DNA of 64,000 nt, taken from assembly GCF_030409055.1 (NCBI RefSeq), contig NZ_CP116619.1:186001-250000 (forward strand). Reading direction: 5' to 3'. This DNA is from Trichocoleus desertorum NBK24 (GTDB lineage Bacteria > Cyanobacteriota > Cyanobacteriia > FACHB-46). The notes below the pieces were generated by a model that was not told the DNA's origin, made no database searches, and saw only the letters and a list, made by a program, of their open reading frames with translations. Both the position numbers and the translations under genes were made by a program. This document shows positions 29,298-36,944 of this stretch, in pieces (positions within the stretch are counted from its first letter, which is position 1; the number at the start of each line of letters is the position of its first letter).

Positions 29298-30104
29298 TTA
29301 TAATCGCTGTGATTTTTGTATTGCTGAATCGTTGAATAACAGAGCATCAGGAAAGTGACGTTGGGCACGTTCTGCGGAGGTGCAGTGATTGCCTCTTGTT
29401 GCCAATCGGGTAGGGCAAACTCGCTTCACATAAGCTAGCGCCTCTGGCCACCTGACTTGGTTGATACAGTGTGCCCCATTTACACCCCAAGCTGCTTCAA
29501 ACCGCATCTCTGGCATTACATCTGGTTTCTGGATGCCTAGGCGATCGTAGAGATTGATTGGAGTGCCGTCTTTGGTATGGGCCACACCATCCCCACAATA
29601 ATCCGCGCGTACCATCCGCACACAAGCAGAATGATAATCTCGGAGCGATCGCCCTTTGACATTTTGCCAAGGTTTGTAGCCGAACCGCATGCACTTGGCT
29701 AAAGCTGCGTTGGTACAGCTAAATGTCACCAATTTCTTATTGGGGCGATAATTGCCTCGGCTATCCCAAGAACCTTGCAGCACCACTGCTTTAGCCACTC
29801 CTTTTGCATCTGGTTCACAGAGGTTTTGCCAGTTCTGCTGGTTGTCTTGATAGAAAACGGTGTAGAGATATGTTTTTTTCTCTAGATCAAGTGGATCAAC
29901 TTCAGTATCCCGCACTTGAAACTTCTGTTGGCGACCTTGATCATCAAACCCTACCATTTCAGTGATTTGAAGCTCTGTTTTGGAGAGAGGCACCTTATCT
30001 TTTTCAGGGGGATGAGAGGTAGGTCTCGCGATCGCAATGCTGCCCCAAGCGAATAAAAACACCAAAACTAGCAACAGCGATCGCAATATTGGCTTAATAC
30101 GCAT
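29298..30104 (-). CDS. ADYC-domain secreted protein
   Basis: 268 residues from the ATG at 30104, which has a GAAGGA ribosome site; an upstream start at 30176 adds 24 residues before the signal peptide and is unlikely. A signal peptide (RIKPILRSLLLVLVFLFAWG) ends near IAIARP. The mature domain has regularly placed Cys, and the diagnostic segment is CVRMVRADYCGDGVAHTKDG, containing the name-giving ADYC. Other blocks are NLCEPDAKGVAKAV, VTFSCTNAALAKCMRFGY and TRLATRGNHCTSAERA. It is probably extracytoplasmic with disulfides; its activity is unknown. The pentapeptide-repeat gene lies 141 bp upstream on the same strand. Confidence 0.85.
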   Translation of the reverse strand: MRIKPILRSLLLVLVFLFAWGSIAIARPTSHPPEKDKVPLSKTELQITEMVGFDDQGRQQKFQVRDTEVDPLDLEKKTYLYTVFYQDNQQNWQNLCEPDAKGVAKAVVLQGSWDSRGNYRPNKKLVTFSCTNAALAKCMRFGYKPWQNVKGRSLRDYHSACVRMVRADYCGDGVAHTKDGTPINLYDRLGIQKPDVMPEMRFEAAWGVNGAHCINQVRWPEALAYVKRVCPTRLATRGNHCTSAERAQRHFPDALLFNDSAIQKSQRL

Positions 30105-30245
30105 GCAGTCCTTCTCAAACAATCCCAACAATCTCAACAATCTCAATAGATTGAGCGTTTTATGGCTCAAGCTCACTTCTTCACCGAGATGGAACCGTAA
30201 AAGATCTGTTCCATCTCAATTAGGTGATTTAGATAGCAGCTTTGT

Positions 30246-30632
30246 TTACTTGATGCCTACCAAACGGCCCTCTTCAACTTGAATCTCCGTGAACTCAGGA
30301 CTCGACAAGACCATACCCGTCTCTTGAGAAGCTGTCACTGCTGCGTTCTGACTTTCTTGACCATTCACATTACGCCCATTTAAGTTAACACCATTGAGGT
30401 TGCTGCCATTCAAATTGCTGCCATTGAGGTTGCTACCATTTACTGATATTCCATTCATTTTCACTCCATTAACGCTAATCCCATTTAGTGTTACTCCATT
30501 GAGGTTGCTGCCATTTAACTGAGTTCCGTTAACGGCAAGGCCATTCACAGCAAGGCCAGCGTTTGCATTTGGAGAGAAAGCCGCAACACTCAAAGCAGTC
30601 AGTGTGACAATAGACAGAAAGCGTGAATTCAC
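30246..30632 (-). CDS. Secreted pentapeptide-repeat (xxLNG) protein
   Basis: 128 residues from the GTG at 30632, which has AAGAGG upstream and is followed directly by a signal peptide (SRFLSIVTLTALSVAAFS, cleavage near NANA). An ATG at 30710 is out of context. From about residue 26 there are 13 contiguous five-residue units, such as LAVNG, SNLNG, ISVNG and VKMNG. They fit the A(D/N)LXX pentapeptide pattern but have an invariant Asn-Gly at the last two positions. This predicts a short right-handed quadrilateral beta helix outside the cytoplasm. A non-repetitive 45-residue tail follows. The next gene encodes an ADYC-domain protein. Confidence 0.8.
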   Translation of the reverse strand: MNSRFLSIVTLTALSVAAFSPNANAGLAVNGLAVNGTQLNGSNLNGVTLNGISVNGVKMNGISVNGSNLNGSNLNGSNLNGVNLNGRNVNGQESQNAAVTASQETGMVLSSPEFTEIQVEEGRLVGIK

Positions 30633-30964
30633 CGTTAATAACCTCTTAATGATGTAGCAAAGATGCCTACAAAAGGGAAAACCCAAATTCCAGTCAAAAA
30701 ATGATGACATTTGAAATTTTTTAAGAATCAGCTGAGCGCTTCACACTTCAAGGTATTTGTTATTTGCCTCTGCCTTGTGACTGTCTAACCCTCACAATGT
30801 ACCTACTCAGAAGTACAAGGAAATATGTTCTAGAGCTTATGTTTTCAGGATGAGAACAATAGTGGTAGATCCACCCTTATGGGGGAAGGAAATGGAGCGA
30901 TCTCTTGGCTAAGATAAAAACAATAAAGCGATATCCCAAAGCGAATTAAATTTTATAGCAAACC

Positions 30965-30999
30965 GCCTCCCAGCCTTATATTATGGGAGGCTTATAATT
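30965..30999 (+). terminator. Orphan terminator-like hairpin
   Basis: GCCTCCCA (30965-30972) pairs perfectly with TGGGAGGC (30984-30991) and is followed by a T/A-rich tract. No gene on the + strand precedes it within 1.7 kb, so it may end an unannotated small RNA. Confidence 0.45.
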
Positions 31000-31055
31000 T
31001 TTAAACTCAACAGTTGAGCTTTGGAACGAGCCTTAGAAAATAGTTTACAAAGCTG

Positions 31056-31071
31056 CATGACTTAAGTCATG
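31056..31071. promoter_or_regulatory. Perfect 16-bp palindrome upstream of exporter operon
   Basis: CATGACTTAAGTCATG is a perfect palindrome about 120 bases before the exporter operon. A second perfect palindrome, ACTCCTAGGAGT, lies at 31141-31152. Either could be an operator for a dimeric repressor. The first also resembles hairpins found at IS200/IS605-type ends, but no transposase is near. Confidence 0.45.
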
Positions 31072-31189
31072 GGTGTTTCGTTGCACTTTGTGACCTTTTC
31101 CCTAGGTTTATTAGCTGCATCCTCCTCTACGATTAAGACAACTCCTAGGAGTAGACTCTAAAAGCCGCAGTTCAGTCGGCTAGAAAGGG

Positions 31190-32752
31190 GTGGAACGGGT
31201 GAAAGATTGGGCCAAACTTAGATTTAGGGTGCCAACTTGGTTGGTTGGAACTTTGGTGCTGGGCTTATTAGCGGGTGGAGGCTATACCGCTTACAGCCGC
31301 ATGACCACAGGGCAACGACAGGAAGCAAGCCGCCGCGTCCAAACTGCTACCGTAGAGCGTATCAGTTTGCCGATCACGATCGCCGCCAATGGTACTGTTC
31401 AGCCAGAGCGATCGATCAATGTCAGCCCCAAGAACTCCGGGGTTTTGAAAGAATTGCTGGTGAAAGAGGGCGATCGCGTTGAAGCAGGGCAAGTTTTAGC
31501 CTACATGGATAGCTCCAATTTGCAGGGGCAACTTACCCAATCTAAAGCTCAAGTCGCATCGGCCCAAGCTAATCTTGATCAACTATTGGCAGGCAATCGC
31601 CCCCAAGAAATCGCCCAAGCCCAAGCCCAAGTTGCCTCTGCCCAAGCCAACCTCAACCGATTGGTCGCAGGCAACCGTCCTCAAGAAGTGGCTCAAGCTC
31701 AGGCTCAACTGACCTCCACCGAAGCCAATCTCCGCCAAGCCCAACTCACCCTCAACCAAAACCAGCAGCTTTACACCGCAGGAGCGCTCTCCTTACGGGA
31801 ATTAGACACCTCTCGCGCCACTTATGATAGTGCCAAGGCTCAGGTAGAGCAGGCAAGACTGGCTCTGAACTTGCAGCAGTCAGGTACGCGCCCAGAAGAA
31901 ATTGCCCAAGCTCGCGCCCAAGTAGAACAAGCTAAACAAGCTCTCAATCTTCAGCAATCAGGAGCACGTCCAGAAGAAATTGCCCAGGCTCGTGCCCAAT
32001 TGATGAGCGCCGAGGGAGCCTTGCAGACGACTCAAACACAAATTAACGATGCCACCATTCGGGCTCCTTTTACTGGGATTGTGACTCGAAAATTCTCCGA
32101 TCCTGGCTCATTCGTGACTCCAACCACTGCCAGCAGTGATGTTTCCTCGGCTACTTCTTCTTCCATCCTGGCGCTAGCTTCTAACAACCAGATTGTTGCC
32201 AAGGTGGCAGAAACCAGCGTCCCAAAAATCAAAGTTGGGCAGGGAGTCACCATCGAAGCGGATGCTTATCCTAATCAATCTTTTACAGGCAAGGTGATTC
32301 AAGTTGCGACGCAATCCACAGTTGAACAAAACGTGACTAATTTTGAGGTCAAGATGTCTGTGGATGACCCTAAAAACTTGTTGCAGTCAGGAATGAATGT
32401 CAGTGTGGAGTTTCAGGTTGGTGCTCTCGACAATGCTTTGGTGATTCCAACGGCAGCGCTTGTTCGCCAAGAGCAAGGAAGTGGAGTTTTTCTGGCAGGC
32501 CAAGGAGAAAATAGTAGACCCAGGTTTCAACGCATTACAACAAGCGCCATTGTAGAGGACAAAACTGTGGTCGCTTCTGGGCTGAAAGCAGGAGACAAGG
32601 TGATGCTGAGCTTCCCAGAAGGAGAGCGCCCACCTTCTAGAACACCTTCCTTTATGCCGGGGGCGGGACGACAAGGACGGGGAGGCTCTAGTGGTTCTGG
32701 TAGCGGTTCTAATGGCGGTTCCGGTAGCGGCGGTAGAAGAGGTGGAGGATGA
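31190..32752 (+). CDS. Periplasmic adaptor of MacAB/DevBCA-like exporter
   Basis: 520 residues from a GTG; another GTG nine bases on is possible, with AGAAAGGGG upstream. One N-terminal membrane segment lies at about 15-35. The lipoyl domain reads NGTVQPERSINVSPKNSGVL and LVKEGDRVEAGQVLAYMD. A long coiled coil has two duplicated units: AQAQAQVASAQANL-type repeats near 125-165, and LNLQQSG-RPEEIAQARAQ repeats near 225-270. Then comes RAPFTGIVTRKFSDPGSFV and the membrane-proximal domain. The last 40 residues are Gly/Ser/Arg-rich. It bridges the ABC permease to an outer-membrane channel. First gene of a three-gene operon. Confidence 0.92.
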   Translation: MERVKDWAKLRFRVPTWLVGTLVLGLLAGGGYTAYSRMTTGQRQEASRRVQTATVERISLPITIAANGTVQPERSINVSPKNSGVLKELLVKEGDRVEAGQVLAYMDSSNLQGQLTQSKAQVASAQANLDQLLAGNRPQEIAQAQAQVASAQANLNRLVAGNRPQEVAQAQAQLTSTEANLRQAQLTLNQNQQLYTAGALSLRELDTSRATYDSAKAQVEQARLALNLQQSGTRPEEIAQARAQVEQAKQALNLQQSGARPEEIAQARAQLMSAEGALQTTQTQINDATIRAPFTGIVTRKFSDPGSFVTPTTASSDVSSATSSSILALASNNQIVAKVAETSVPKIKVGQGVTIEADAYPNQSFTGKVIQVATQSTVEQNVTNFEVKMSVDDPKNLLQSGMNVSVEFQVGALDNALVIPTAALVRQEQGSGVFLAGQGENSRPRFQRITTSAIVEDKTVVASGLKAGDKVMLSFPEGERPPSRTPSFMPGAGRQGRGGSSGSGSGSNGGSGSGGRRGGG

Positions 32753-32812
32753 GGAGCACTCAAGCAAGCCCAGAGACAAGGAGTTGGGAAAGCGCAAGTA
32801 GATTAGGAGAGG

Positions 32813-34075
32813 GTGCAGTTGGGTAAAATTCGGCCTACTCAGGTTTCTCTGCTAGAAGTAGTGACAATGGCTGTAGAGGCTTTGTGGAGTAATCGCCTGC
32901 GAACTAGCCTGACAATGCTGGGAGTGGTGATTGGCATTGCTTCTGTGATCACGGTGACCTCCGTAGGGCAGGGAGTCCAGAAGGCAACGGAGCAACAGAT
33001 TCAATCTCTGGGCACCAATGTCATGTTGGTTTTAGCAGGGGCGGCCCGTTCGGGCGGTATCAGCCAAGGATTTGGTTCAGCTACGACACTCACTTGGCAG
33101 GATGCCCAAGCGATCGCCCAACAGGTTCCTGCCGCAGAGAGTGTCACTGCCTATCTGCAACGCTCTGGGCAAGTGGTATACGGAGAGCAAAATGCCTCTA
33201 CCAGCATCCTAGGCGTTGACCTCGCTTATCCAGAAGTCAAGGAGATTTATCCGCAGGAAGGACAGTTTTTTACTCAAGCAGATCTAGATAATGCCGAGCC
33301 TGTTGTGGTCATCGGTAGCACAGTCCGGGATACTTTTTTTGCACCTACCGAGCCTGCTGTTGGTAAAAGTCTCCGTATTCAGAATGGACGCTACCGAATT
33401 GTGGGAGTGATGGAATCTAAAGGCTCTGTAGGCGGACAAGATCAAGATGATCGAGTCTATATTCCGCTGACGAATATGTCTTCTCGGATCGTCGGCAACA
33501 ACGCGATCAATGGCACGGCAATTAATGGCTTTTGGTTGAAAGCTTTAGACCAAGCACAACTAGAAGCAGCTCAGTTTCAGGTGACAAATTTACTGCGAGT
33601 ACGCCATAACATCTATCCTCCCGCACCCGATGATTTTCGTATTAGCAGCCAAATTGACATTATCAATACGTTCAGCAGTGTGGTGGGGCTGTTCACGGTA
33701 TTGGTAGGGGCGATCGCGGGTATTTCTCTAGTTGTGGGTGGAATTGGAATCGCTAATATTATGCTGGTTTCTGTAGTGGAACGAACCCGTGAAATTGGGA
33801 TTCGTAAGGCGATCGGGGCGACTAGTCGGGCCGTTTTGCAACAGTTTCTCACCGAAGCGATCCTGGTTTCTCTCTTAGGCGGTACCTTTGGCGTATCGAT
33901 TGGAGTTGGTCTTGCCTTTGCTGCTTCTACTCTGTTTAAGTTCCCTTTTGTCGTCTCCCTCTGGTCCATTGGGGCGGGGCTAGGTTTGGCGCTAACTGTT
34001 GGCCTAATTGCCGGAGTCATCCCTGCTCGGAATGCGGCCAATCTCGATCCGATCGCAGCGTTGCGGAGTGATTAA
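32813..34075 (+). CDS. MacB-like ABC transporter permease
   Basis: 420 residues from a GTG with AGGAGA upstream. Four membrane helices are arranged as in MacB/FtsX permeases. Helix 1 follows EALWSNRLRTSLTMLGVVIG. A 230-residue periplasmic MacB core domain follows, then three C-terminal helices containing SVVERTREIGIRKAIGATSR, the coupling segment. MacB-type permeases use ATP to drive periplasmic adaptor-channel export, not transport across the inner membrane. The ATPase is encoded separately, 3 bp downstream, which is the DevBCA/YknXYZ style and not the fused MacB. Confidence 0.93.
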   Translation: MQLGKIRPTQVSLLEVVTMAVEALWSNRLRTSLTMLGVVIGIASVITVTSVGQGVQKATEQQIQSLGTNVMLVLAGAARSGGISQGFGSATTLTWQDAQAIAQQVPAAESVTAYLQRSGQVVYGEQNASTSILGVDLAYPEVKEIYPQEGQFFTQADLDNAEPVVVIGSTVRDTFFAPTEPAVGKSLRIQNGRYRIVGVMESKGSVGGQDQDDRVYIPLTNMSSRIVGNNAINGTAINGFWLKALDQAQLEAAQFQVTNLLRVRHNIYPPAPDDFRISSQIDIINTFSSVVGLFTVLVGAIAGISLVVGGIGIANIMLVSVVERTREIGIRKAIGATSRAVLQQFLTEAILVSLLGGTFGVSIGVGLAFAASTLFKFPFVVSLWSIGAGLGLALTVGLIAGVIPARNAANLDPIAALRSD

Positions 34076-34078
34076 GAG

Positions 34079-34750
34079 ATGCCTACGATGATCTGGATGG
34101 AAGGGATAACGAAAAGCTACCGCTTGGGTGAAGTGGAGGTGCCAGTTCTAAAAGGGATTGACCTTAACATCGAAGAAGGTGAGTATGTCGCCATTATGGG
34201 GATGTCTGGGTCTGGCAAATCAACGCTGATGAACATTATTGGCTGTCTCGATCGCCCCACTGATGGCTATTACGTTCTAGAAGGGAGAAACCTCACAAGC
34301 TTTACCAACGATGAGTTAGCTTATATCCGCAATCAGCGCATCGGCTTTGTGTTTCAGCAGTTCAACCTGCTGCCCCGCGCCACCGCCTTAGAAAATGTCA
34401 TGTTGCCAATGGTCTATGCGGGTATTCCGAAAGCGCAACGGCGACAGCGAGCGGAAGAAGCTTTAACCCGTGTGGGTCTAGCAGAACGGCTCTCTAATCG
34501 TCCTAGCCAACTTTCGGGCGGTCAACAGCAACGAGTCGCGATCGCACGAGCCTTAGTCAACCGTCCCGCCTTGGTACTCGCTGATGAGCCAACTGGAGCG
34601 TTAGACACTCAAACCTCAGAAGAAGTAATGGCCTTGCTCACAGATCTCAATGAGCAAGGCATCACGATCGTTATTGTCACTCACGAACCGGATGTGGCCG
34701 CGCAAACCCGACGTACCATCCAGGTCAGAGATGGCCTAGTAGTGAATTAG
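34079..34750 (+). CDS. ABC transporter ATPase (MacB/LolD type)
   Basis: 223 residues. Walker A is GMSGSGKST (about 42-50), the Q-loop FQQFNLLPRATALENV, the signature LSGGQQQR (about 143-150), Walker B VLADEPTGALD, and the H-loop VTHEPDVA. It powers the permease encoded just upstream; the two genes are separated by three bases, with the adaptor gene first. The exported substrate is unknown. Related cyanobacterial systems export heterocyst glycolipids, peptides or drugs. Confidence 0.95.
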   Translation: MPTMIWMEGITKSYRLGEVEVPVLKGIDLNIEEGEYVAIMGMSGSGKSTLMNIIGCLDRPTDGYYVLEGRNLTSFTNDELAYIRNQRIGFVFQQFNLLPRATALENVMLPMVYAGIPKAQRRQRAEEALTRVGLAERLSNRPSQLSGGQQQRVAIARALVNRPALVLADEPTGALDTQTSEEVMALLTDLNEQGITIVIVTHEPDVAAQTRRTIQVRDGLVVN

Positions 34751-34757
34751 GGGTGAA

Positions 34758-35000
34758 TTAAACGTCGTAAATCCGACACTCAGCAGCATCCGGGTTTTGG
34801 TCACAGTAGACTTCTAAAGAATTTTTGCTGGATTTCCCTTGGCGGTGAGCACGCTCAGCTTGGAGTTCTTCCACAATGTCCCAAGCAACTGCACAATTGG
34901 CAGAAACCTCACCATTTGACTCGCAAGCAGTCCGGGCTTGGGCGATCGCGTCTTGGATGGCTTGTTCTAGGGAGAGAGACACTTCTAATGTATTAATCAT
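34758..35000 (-). CDS. cp12: Calvin-cycle regulator CP12
   Basis: 80 residues from the ATG at 35000. It has the full CP12 layout: an N-terminal Cys pair (CESNGEVSANC), the core AWDIVEELQAERAH, and the C-terminal Cys pair in YCDQNPDAAECRIYD. In the dark the oxidised protein brings together glyceraldehyde-3-phosphate dehydrogenase and phosphoribulokinase in an inactive complex; thioredoxin reverses this in light. No Calvin-cycle gene is adjacent. It converges on the exporter operon with a 7-bp gap. Confidence 0.95.
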   Translation of the reverse strand: MINTLEVSLSLEQAIQDAIAQARTACESNGEVSANCAVAWDIVEELQAERAHRQGKSSKNSLEVYCDQNPDAAECRIYDV

Positions 35001-35210
35001 GATCAACTGAAGCTCTTTTAGAGCCTTTGTGTAGAGTGAGCCATTAGTTGCGAAGCGTTACGACTGCAACCAACTCTTTTACTCTAGACAACCCCAGTGA
35101 GATCGACAGGTGAAGAAACCGTAATCATTCTGGGGGAGTTTCCCTCCTGGTTGTGGCACAGGTGCAAGATCTAAGCAGGGGATTGGTCAGTAAGAGATTG
35201 AGGTAAAGGA

Positions 35211-35432
35211 TTAATCATTCATCCATTGATCATGACTAATCAAGTCACCAATGGGGTCTCGTAGGAGGAAGTCATTGGCTTCTAGCTCCTGCTCAACCTC
35301 CTGCCACTTACGAACTGGAAAATAACGAAATAGGGCATAGATAGGTTTGTGACGGCTAACAACTCCCTGCTCGACTAAACACCGGGCTTCATCTTGAATA
35401 GCTGTAATAGAGGCATGAATAAAGCGGTTCAT
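35211..35432 (-). CDS. DUF4327-like small protein
   Basis: 73 residues. Its pattern is an N-terminal helix (SITAIQDEARCLVEQGVVSR), a central IYALFRYFPVRKWQEVEQEL, then NDFLLRDPIGDLISHDQW. This resembles the small cyanobacterial family DUF4327. Function is unknown. It lies between CP12 and cyanophycinase genes on the same strand, but the gaps (210 and 78 bp) leave operon membership open. Confidence 0.65.
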   Translation of the reverse strand: MNRFIHASITAIQDEARCLVEQGVVSRHKPIYALFRYFPVRKWQEVEQELEANDFLLRDPIGDLISHDQWMND

Positions 35433-35510
35433 CGTAGCTATATAACTATGTTTGTCTGGGGCAGACTGGCTGCATCTGCCCTTGAGATGTAACGTAGCTA
35501 AGAAAAGGAT

Positions 35511-36374
35511 TTAGGCTGCTTTAGGAGGGCTTACTTCTACAACAGCCGATCGCGAGTTTATATCGAAGGTGTATCCATCAGGAAGAATATGTAGTTTGAC
35601 CCCACAAAGTGCTAAACCTTCATCTTTGAGCAGGTTATGCAAATTCGAGTAGATCAAATCTTGCAAATCCACAATCGTCACAGCACCCTCACCAATCACG
35701 GTCATCTGCCCACCACTAACCACAATCGCGGTATTTTCATCAATACCGATGCCTAACAGGTGGGGTTGTTCCGCTACAGCCGACAGTAGCCGTCCGAGTC
35801 GTCCTCTTTGGGCAAAATGCTGATCAATCACCGCTTCAGGCATAAAGCTAAGCCCATCATCCGTCTCTACAATTTCAATTCGGGGGTGGGTTTCAGCTTC
35901 CCCTTCCACAATCATGGCATCAGACATCATGCTCGCCCCTGCACTGGTGCCAGCAATGATCAGCCCCTGAGCGTAGAGCTGGTGTAGAAGCTGATCTAGT
36001 TTTGTGTCCTTAATGTATTTGGTAATTCGATCCTGTTTTCCACCTGTAAAAAAGACCCCAGTAGCTTCTCGAATGGTTGCTAGAGCTTCAGGCGCTTCAG
36101 CCTCCTCACGACTGTCTGTATCTACTACACGCACCTGTTCTGCACCTAGGCGTTCAAACACCTGGATGTAATTATCTCCCACTTCTTTTGGTAGCTCTGT
36201 TGCCACGGTCATTACAACAATCTTGGCTTGGCGACCCCCAGAGCGACGAACAAACTCGCGCAGAATTTTACAATCTCCCTGTTTATCCTCTGCTCCACCA
36301 ATGATTACAAGCTGCCCTTGGCTGGTGGTAGGGGAATGACTTCCCATCTGTGCTTGATTGATGTTAATGACCAT
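35511..36374 (-). CDS. cphB: Cyanophycinase
   Basis: 287 residues. This serine-type peptidase (S51) hydrolyses cyanophycin, the Asp-Arg nitrogen polymer, to beta-Asp-Arg dipeptides in the cytoplasm. The nucleophile Ser is in AGTSAGASMMSD, and the substrate-site segments are FFTGGKQDRI and VIDQHFAQRGRLGRLL. The N-terminal LVIIGGAEDKQG strand is conserved. Cyanophycin synthetase (cphA) is not adjacent, although cphB-cphA is a common pair, so it may lie elsewhere. Confidence 0.95.
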   Translation of the reverse strand: MVININQAQMGSHSPTTSQGQLVIIGGAEDKQGDCKILREFVRRSGGRQAKIVVMTVATELPKEVGDNYIQVFERLGAEQVRVVDTDSREEAEAPEALATIREATGVFFTGGKQDRITKYIKDTKLDQLLHQLYAQGLIIAGTSAGASMMSDAMIVEGEAETHPRIEIVETDDGLSFMPEAVIDQHFAQRGRLGRLLSAVAEQPHLLGIGIDENTAIVVSGGQMTVIGEGAVTIVDLQDLIYSNLHNLLKDEGLALCGVKLHILPDGYTFDINSRSAVVEVSPPKAA

Positions 36375-36944
36375 TTGGGTTGATTCCGTCTAATATTAAA
36401 AATTGCATTGAGAATGGCTAATGCTGGCAAAACTTGGGATAAGACATTCGCAAAACTCTCCAACCTGTTTCCGTAACTCATAACAAAAACAGCTCGAGGA
36501 GAGAAGTTGTTGAATGATGGAGCAGTGATGAAGCGTAAGCAGCTATGGTCAGGCTTAGGAACCCAGTGAGAATAAAAGATTTGGCAAGTTTTGCTTGGCT
36601 CTTATGACCGTAATAATTAGAATACAGATTAACTTTTAAGCCCACGTCTGCCCTATGTCAGGATTTGCAATTAAACCAGTCTGTATTAAGGTATACAAAA
36701 ATGGCTGTTCTTCAATTACAGGATGAGTAGAAGGGTAGAAGCAGTTTTTCGGCCTATTTAAGAGTCGAGACCAACGCATAGATCACCTCTACATTTGTTG
36801 TCTACCATGTGAGGCAATGCTAAAACATAGGCTTAAGCGTCTTCTATATTTCTAGGAGTATGTTTCTAGAAGATAGGTCGAACATCTTATTAGAACTAAA
36901 GGAGCTGTGCAATATGTTGCTCTCAACTACAGCCGTAGTTAGGG
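36375..36944. other. Long intergenic region, nothing recognised
   Basis: About 570 A/T-rich bases between cphB's start and hflX's end. Only an imperfect TCTTCTA...TAGAAGA inverted repeat near 36840-36873 stands out. No ORF above about 25 codons looks credible, and no known RNA was recognised. Confidence 0.5.

Larger units (their letters stand above)
30633..31189. other. Long intergenic region with palindromes
   Basis: About 555 bases between the divergent pentapeptide-repeat and exporter genes. It holds an orphan terminator-like hairpin at 30965 and two perfect palindromes at 31056 and 31141, listed separately. No ORF is supported. A small RNA ending at the hairpin is possible. Confidence 0.5.

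Noticed and set aside
30246-30632. CRISPR-like array from the 15-bp periodicity
   Set aside because: The period is 15 bases and in frame with a secreted pentapeptide-repeat protein; no spacer structure exists.
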